Below, piece by piece: positions 59,194 through 64,000 of a stretch of DNA of 64,000 bases (position 1 is its first letter; each line of letters opens with the position of its first letter). The stretch is taken from assembly GCA_944472155.2 (NCBI GenBank), contig OX235271.1:119727329-119791328 (forward strand), read 5' to 3'. Below the pieces are notes generated by a model. That model ran no database searches and was not told the DNA's origin. It saw only the letters and a program-made list of their open reading frames with translations. Position numbers and translations under genes: made by a program. This DNA is from Trichobilharzia szidati (taxonomy: Eukaryota > Platyhelminthes > Trematoda > Strigeidida > Schistosomatidae).

Positions 59194-61142
59194 TTATAAT
59201 AGCTGATGCGTTTTAGAACTAAGTGGTGCGGTCTGGTTGAGATAGTCATTGAGATGAAACAGTTTATATAGCAAGCGTATGAAGGTTATAATAGAGTGAC
59301 AGGTCCTTATTTCTAAGGGTAAACTGTTCCAGATCTTAGAATACATGAATATGAAGAAGTTTACATGGTGTGCTGTTTTACAGCTTTTCCTAGATACTGT
59401 GCATGTTTGGTTACGAAGGTTGTAAGAGCCTTCCGGTGAGAACTGTATCTCCTTGCTGTCTGAGAATGATATTTTATGCAAGACTTTAAAGAAGAATGTT
59501 AGATTAATGCTCAGTCGTCTCATCCAGAGTGGGTCGATACCTAGAGTTATACACCTTGATGTGTAGTCCTTTTCGCAGTCAAATCCTAGAAGTTTAGGCG
59601 TGAAGTATCGTTGGACACTTTCTATTTTAAGTCAGTCACGTACGCGAGTGCTGCTGAGAATAAATGGACAATATTCTAGTAGTTGTCTGACAATACAAGT
59701 TTCGCTTCGTAGTTGTGGAAATTCCTGAGTATGCATCCTAAGAGCATCCTCGACTTACGCGTCTGCGTTGCCACTTGCTCAGAAAATGTCAGGTCACTAG
59801 AGTACCTGAGTCCTAGGTCAACAACACTTTGGAGTTTAGGCAAGTCAAGTACCAGTTTGATATTTATTGAGGGTGCACCGAAACAGATCCAACCACTTTT
59901 TGTAAGGTTGAATTTTAGGTTCCATTTGGAGGACCATGCAGTTACTCCACCTAGTTCTTTCTGAACAGCTTTCTGAAAGTATCCTAAGTCATCACAGTGG
60001 AATGTGTAAGCTACTTTAAGATCATCTGCAAAGATGAACGGTTTACCAAGCGAGAAACAGCTGCATATGTCGTTGACATATAGAGTGAATAGGAGGGGGC
60101 CTAAGACGCTACCTTGAACTACTCCAGAAGTGACTGGACTAGGTTCAGAGTCTAACTACTTGGGACCTATTGTTAAGGAATGATTCAAGCCATCCTAATA
60201 ATGGGTTACGTATTCCTAAGGAGTTCAGCTTATTTATTAGAAGCAAATGGTCAACGCGGTCGAAGGCTTTGCAGATGTCGAAGTAGATGACTAGTACTAG
60301 TTGTTGTTTGTCTCGGCTACTAGTTATATAGTTAAAGAAGTCAAGGTGACATGTCATGCATGATCTCGATTTTAGGAATCCATGTTGGTTGGGACTTACT
60401 ATATTGCAGCTGAGCATATGTTTGAGAATATCACCTCTAACTATTTTTAAATAATTCTAGATGCTATGGGTTTAATATTGATTGGCCTATATTTGTTGAC
60501 TTCAGTTTTCGATCCGCATTTGTGTTCGGGTATTATAAATGTGGTTTTCCATTTATCTGGATAGGTTTGGCTTTCTAGGGACATTGTAAAGTTCTTAAGT
60601 AATAAAAAGGAAATGTCAGAACCACCGTGTTTATAAAAATACGATGGCATGCCATCAATGCCAGCACTACTAGAGCTTTTAAGAGTTTTAATGGCTTGGT
60701 TAATATTAGAATAAGTGAAATGAACTGCACTGATTTGTTTCAGCGCTGAAGAAGAAGGGAGTTCCATTGTAGATTGTTAACCGAAAAGTGGGCTTATGGG
60801 CTTGAGGTAGATAGCTGAAAACGTCTCGTTAAACATTTCACACATGTCTGCATGGTTGCTGTATAGTTTACCCTTGTTTATAAGGACAGGAATTTTATGG
60901 CTTGGGCGATTCATTCGTTTCTTTAGGATTTCTGTGCTGGCTAGTGCGGTGCATTCTTCATTTCTCATATGCAAGTCATGAGTTTTTGAGATGAAGTTAA
61001 GAGTACTAACTATTGATCCTAGTGTACTAAAGTCGTGTCGTCTGAAGTAACTTGTTGACATTCTTTTCAGTTTAGAGCGATCTTTTGGTGGAATAAATTG
61101 CTTCTTGAATTTTGAGACTTTTACTGTTTGCAATGGATTCAC
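59194..61142 (-). pseudogene. CR1-like LINE reverse transcriptase and C-terminal remnant
   Basis: Pieces in order: pre-RT linker (60777-61142), SSSAGIDGMPSYFYK and VNKYRPINI (60447-60767), HGFLKSRSCMTCHLDF and VIYFDICKAFDRVDHLL (60145-60417), GVVQGSVLGPLLFTLYVNDI, and the catalytic FADD at 60021-60032. The CR1-type C-terminal domain with YNLRNQTC and KIWNSLPLEIR is at 59194-59523. Frameshifts separate the pieces, but the catalytic aspartates survive. Confidence 0.85.
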
Positions 61143-61295
61143 AGCGTCTAGGCATGTGTTTGACTTATATTAAAAGATGTCTAGAGCTTTAGAGAGGTTA
61201 TCAGTATAGAAGTACTCTCTCCATTCTGAGGATCTTAACACTGATTTCACTAGAGTCCAGTCTGCCTTACTGTAGTTCCTGTAAGTTATTTGTTG

Positions 61296-61840
61296 TTAAG
61301 TAGGGGTATGGGCTGCATTGCTACTTGACGGAAGTGGCAGTGCACACAGCACTGTTTTGTGGTCATTCCCTGAAAACTCAGAACCTACTAGGGTAGAAAG
61401 GGGGCTTATATTGTGACAGAAGATTAAGTCTAATACGTTATTACCTCTTGTAGGGGTAGTGACGGTTTTTTTCCAGCCAAGTATATCCAGTGTGCCTAAG
61501 AACTTATCAAATTTAGTTGGGCCTCTGGGTATATCCCAGTTGATTTCAGAAAAGTTAAAGTCTCCACATAGAATCTTATGATCGTAGTGTAGGGTGGATA
61601 ATTGTTCCAGAGTATTAATAAGTTGGGTCTCGTAATTACTAAAGGTGCCAGGTGCTCTGTAGTTCAATTAATACTATTGAGTTATTTAAGTGTACGTTAA
61701 CCCATAGAGTCTCAGGCATGTTAAGTGTGCTATTTTCTACAGTAAGTGCATTCAGAAAGTACATGAGACAGCCACCTCCCTTACCACCTTCCCTGTCACA
61801 CCGAAAGTGTGTGTAGTTATCTAAGCTTATCTCTTCATCC
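61296..61840 (-). pseudogene. CR1-like LINE endonuclease remnant
   Basis: LDEEISLDNYTHFRCDREG and GGKGGGCLMYFLNALT (about 61732-61837) lie in one frame. LCGDFNFSEINWD (GDFN loop) and GNDHKTVLCA (the SDH block as NDH) follow in 61296-61667. The block with catalytic Glu was not found upstream, so the N-terminus is lost. Confidence 0.75.
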
Positions 61841-62090
61841 AGACCCTATGTTAAGAGGAGTTTCAGCATCATGCTCACCTATGTCTGTCGAGTTGGTGTG
61901 TGCTGTTTTCGGTGAAGAATTAAGCGTTGGAGTACTGGATGTGCTATAGGCTAAGGCATTTTTATTTTTAGTTAAGCTAGAAACGTGGGTAGGGATCTTT
62001 ATTTGACCTAAACTTGTGCATGTATCAAGTGTGCTTAATGGATTCGGGTGCACTTAACTGTTCTTGTATTCATGCAAGGGGGAGCCAGCA

Positions 62091-63670
62091 CTAGCGGTTT
62101 AGGAGTGTTAACATCCCTACCAGCTGTTTTTTCAACGCTGACAGGGACGTAGGGGATAAAAAATGATTGGGACCTAGTGATGACCATGGTTTATTATTCC
62201 ACCTATTGTTTGGTACTGGCTGTGTCCTTGTATGGGTTTCGTGTGCACTGCATTGTGGGTTAGTTCCCAGCAGACTTGTACCATATATCCGATCAAAATT
62301 TATTCGTGTGCCGTACTGTGAATACCCTGAGTTGTTGGTGGTCGAGCTCTGACTATTGCCGCTTGTACTATTGAGGGTGACATTGTTGTGACGTTGGTTA
62401 TTAGTGTGTGCCATGGTGCTATTTCGCACGTTGTGAGTGCTAATACTATTGACCGTTGGAAGTGTGGGCCTATTTATACTGCCAATGTTGTTGTTGGCAT
62501 GATTTGGGGGCATATTTTCCTTTTTTACCAATGGACTTATGGCTAGGAGAGGACAGTGTCGACTTTCGGGGGCCCTTGACTTTTTTCTGGGATTATTTAG
62601 TGACACGTCTATATCTATGGCGATAGGTGGTATGGTTTCATTAGCTATTTGATTACAATTTAGTGGCCTTTCGGCTGGTGTTGCACTCTGAGGGGATAAT
62701 TCTGTGTGGTTTGAGAGGGGTGGTGCGGTGGATTCCACGGTGTCTCTCAAAGGGTTGGGTAAAATGGCTGCTTGCAATGTCCTATTATTTATTCCACAAT
62801 TAGGCTTAGTGAGATAATTGTATGTGCGCCTTTCTGTGACTGTCTTGTCCACCGCAACCTTTATTAGTTTGTAATTTCTGGCTTGCGATAGGGTGTGTTG
62901 GGAGTGGATGAAATTTCTAGCCTCTTCTGGTGTTTCGAACTGAAAACGAATAGGACAACACTTTTCATGTTGACTCTTCTTCAGCCTGTAGCACTTAGTC
63001 TTGGAGTTGGGCATTTTCGCCTCACTAAGTAAGATGCGCTGTACCCTTTTTAGTGCCTCATTGTCCGGAACTTTGTAGACAATCGCACTCAGTTTGCGTC
63101 GAGTCGTTTTGTTACTTCTGTAGCAACAAAGTTAATGAGGCTATCTACCTTAGATACTGATTCTGTGTCAAGTTTGTTAAGGTTTACAGTTCTCATGAGG
63201 ATAGTTAGAGGTGTCAGTTCACAGACCTGCGATCTGATATCGCTGATCTGATCTGATAGTTTGGATATTTTAGTATTGGTTTCAGAAATTCCAGGATTTA
63301 CTGACTTACTGTTTTTTAATTCCCTTAACTCGGCCTTAAGTTTTCCTATAGAAAACTTTAGAAGTTCTATTTCTGAAGATAGTACCGAAACAGAGCTTGA
63401 AGGCTGGAGTTTTTCGATAGGCACATAAGGTGTAGGGAGGGGTTCTGTATGAGCGGAGGGCACTGAATTTTTAGGAGTAGTGCTAATACTAGCTGTCAGT
63501 ACAGTTTTATCCTCAGTTTCAGCTCGACGCTTACGACATACAAGTGAGTTATGTGGCTTACTATAACCGTCTGTAGGGAGTGTGTCGCTTGATATAGCAA
63601 TCAGGGACGTAAAATTAGTCATCAAATTTACAGGGGATTGAGTTCGTTGCTTTTTACTTTGATTAACCAT
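62091..63670 (-). pseudogene. CR1-like LINE ORF1 (nucleic-acid-binding), split by a frameshift
   Basis: The first piece (63089-63670, 193 codons) has a Lys-rich start and a Leu-heptad coiled coil (ELLKFSIGKLKAELRELKN). The second (62091-63014 plus upstream bases in the same frame) has AIVYKVPDNEALKRVQ and CYRLKKSQHEKCCPIRFQF, an RRM-like fold, then a Ser/Asn/Thr-rich tail. The first frame stops at 63089. A one-base shift near 63100 would join them into one ORF1 of roughly 530 codons. In active elements ORF1 coats the RNA. Confidence 0.8.
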
Positions 63671-64000
63671 AACTATTTGATATGAGAGTTAATGGTTACA
63701 GGTATAGAAGTAGTATAGTACTTGTGTAAGGATTACAAGATAAATTTTATGTAACGGATCACGCAAAAATGTAACGCAAACGTTGAACGTACCGCGTTAA
63801 TAATATTAGTTATCTAATATTCATTACTGTCCAACTACATTGGTTAAGTGAACAGTTAGTTATCAGTGAGTGAAGGAACCCGAATATATCAAGAATCCCG
63901 AACTAAATAACACTGATATTAAAGGTGATGCTAAAAGTAGTAACAATAATAATAATATTAAAACGAGTAAAGATTGTGGTAGTCATAAGATATTTTAAAC
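63671..64000. other. Probable 5'UTR of the CR1-like LINE and window end
   Basis: Non-coding, with a short AATAATAATAATATT run near 63946. The element boundary was not found. Confidence 0.35.

Larger units (their letters stand above)
59194..63670 (-). mobile_element. Decayed two-ORF CR1-like LINE, near full length
   Basis: On the minus strand, in order: ORF1 (63670-62091, one frameshift), a short Ser/Thr/Pro-rich frame (62053-61835), an endonuclease without its first block, an RT in several frames, and a C-terminal domain ending at 59194. The 5'UTR probably continues toward 64000. Family assignment rests on domain order and the RT motifs. Confidence 0.8.

Noticed and set aside
62091..63014. 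Independent 307-aa host protein
   Set aside because: The RRM-like start is in continuity with the coiled-coil frame upstream and a LINE endonuclease/RT follows. It is the back half of a LINE ORF1.

Overview
This window is eukaryotic, AT-rich and dominated by retrotransposons. It most likely comes from a blood fluke (Schistosoma or a close schistosomatid). The evidence is a gene with five 33-47 nt introns at its 5' end followed by introns of up to 7.9 kb, a pattern known from schistosomes; SM-alpha-like tRNA-derived elements with hammerhead-ribozyme remnants; RTE (SR2-type), CR1/Jockey-type and Penelope-like retroelements; and tRNA-headed SINEs. The species cannot be fixed from the sequence alone.

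One host gene is fully readable. It is a PGM2-type phosphoglucomutase/phosphopentomutase on the minus strand, from the ATG at 43871 to the stop at 12963. It has 14 coding exons that join without a frame error into 600 codons, with GT..AG at every intron. Exons 1-6 sit within 0.9 kb (43009-43871); exons 7-14 are spread over 28 kb. A pyrimidine tract and AG lie 9 nt before the ATG, so the mRNA may begin at a trans-splice or 5'UTR splice acceptor.

Layout. 1-12.9 kb, downstream of the gene: SM-alpha-like fragments, an inverted 5' half of an RTE element (5.6-6.8 kb), a 3' half of an RTE element (7.2-8.4 kb), a SINE, a 355 bp MITE with TA flanks (10.3-10.6 kb) and a decayed RTE tail. 12.96-43.87 kb: PGM2, whose introns hold RTE copies in both orientations, several SINEs, a hammerhead-bearing repeat, a 660 bp direct duplication (introns 13 and 8) and an RTE copy that itself carries a SINE and a Penelope-like insertion. 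43.9-52.5 kb: upstream intergenic DNA with a hammerhead fragment, a Penelope-like 3' end and a decayed reverse transcriptase. 52.5-55.7 kb: a LINE with an intact 948-codon endonuclease/reverse-transcriptase ORF on the minus strand. 59.2-63.7 kb: a second, decayed two-ORF LINE on the minus strand.

The most notable pattern is the RTE patchwork. Dead copies in the same window share long, almost identical tracts (1169 bp, 1047 bp and 209 bp) that start and stop inside otherwise diverged copies. This looks like gene conversion or segmental copying rather than independent insertion. One such tract forms a perfect 209 bp inverted repeat around PGM2 exon 8. No tRNA, rRNA, CRISPR or bacterial-type features were seen. 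Large parts of the introns and intergenic DNA hold nothing I can identify.
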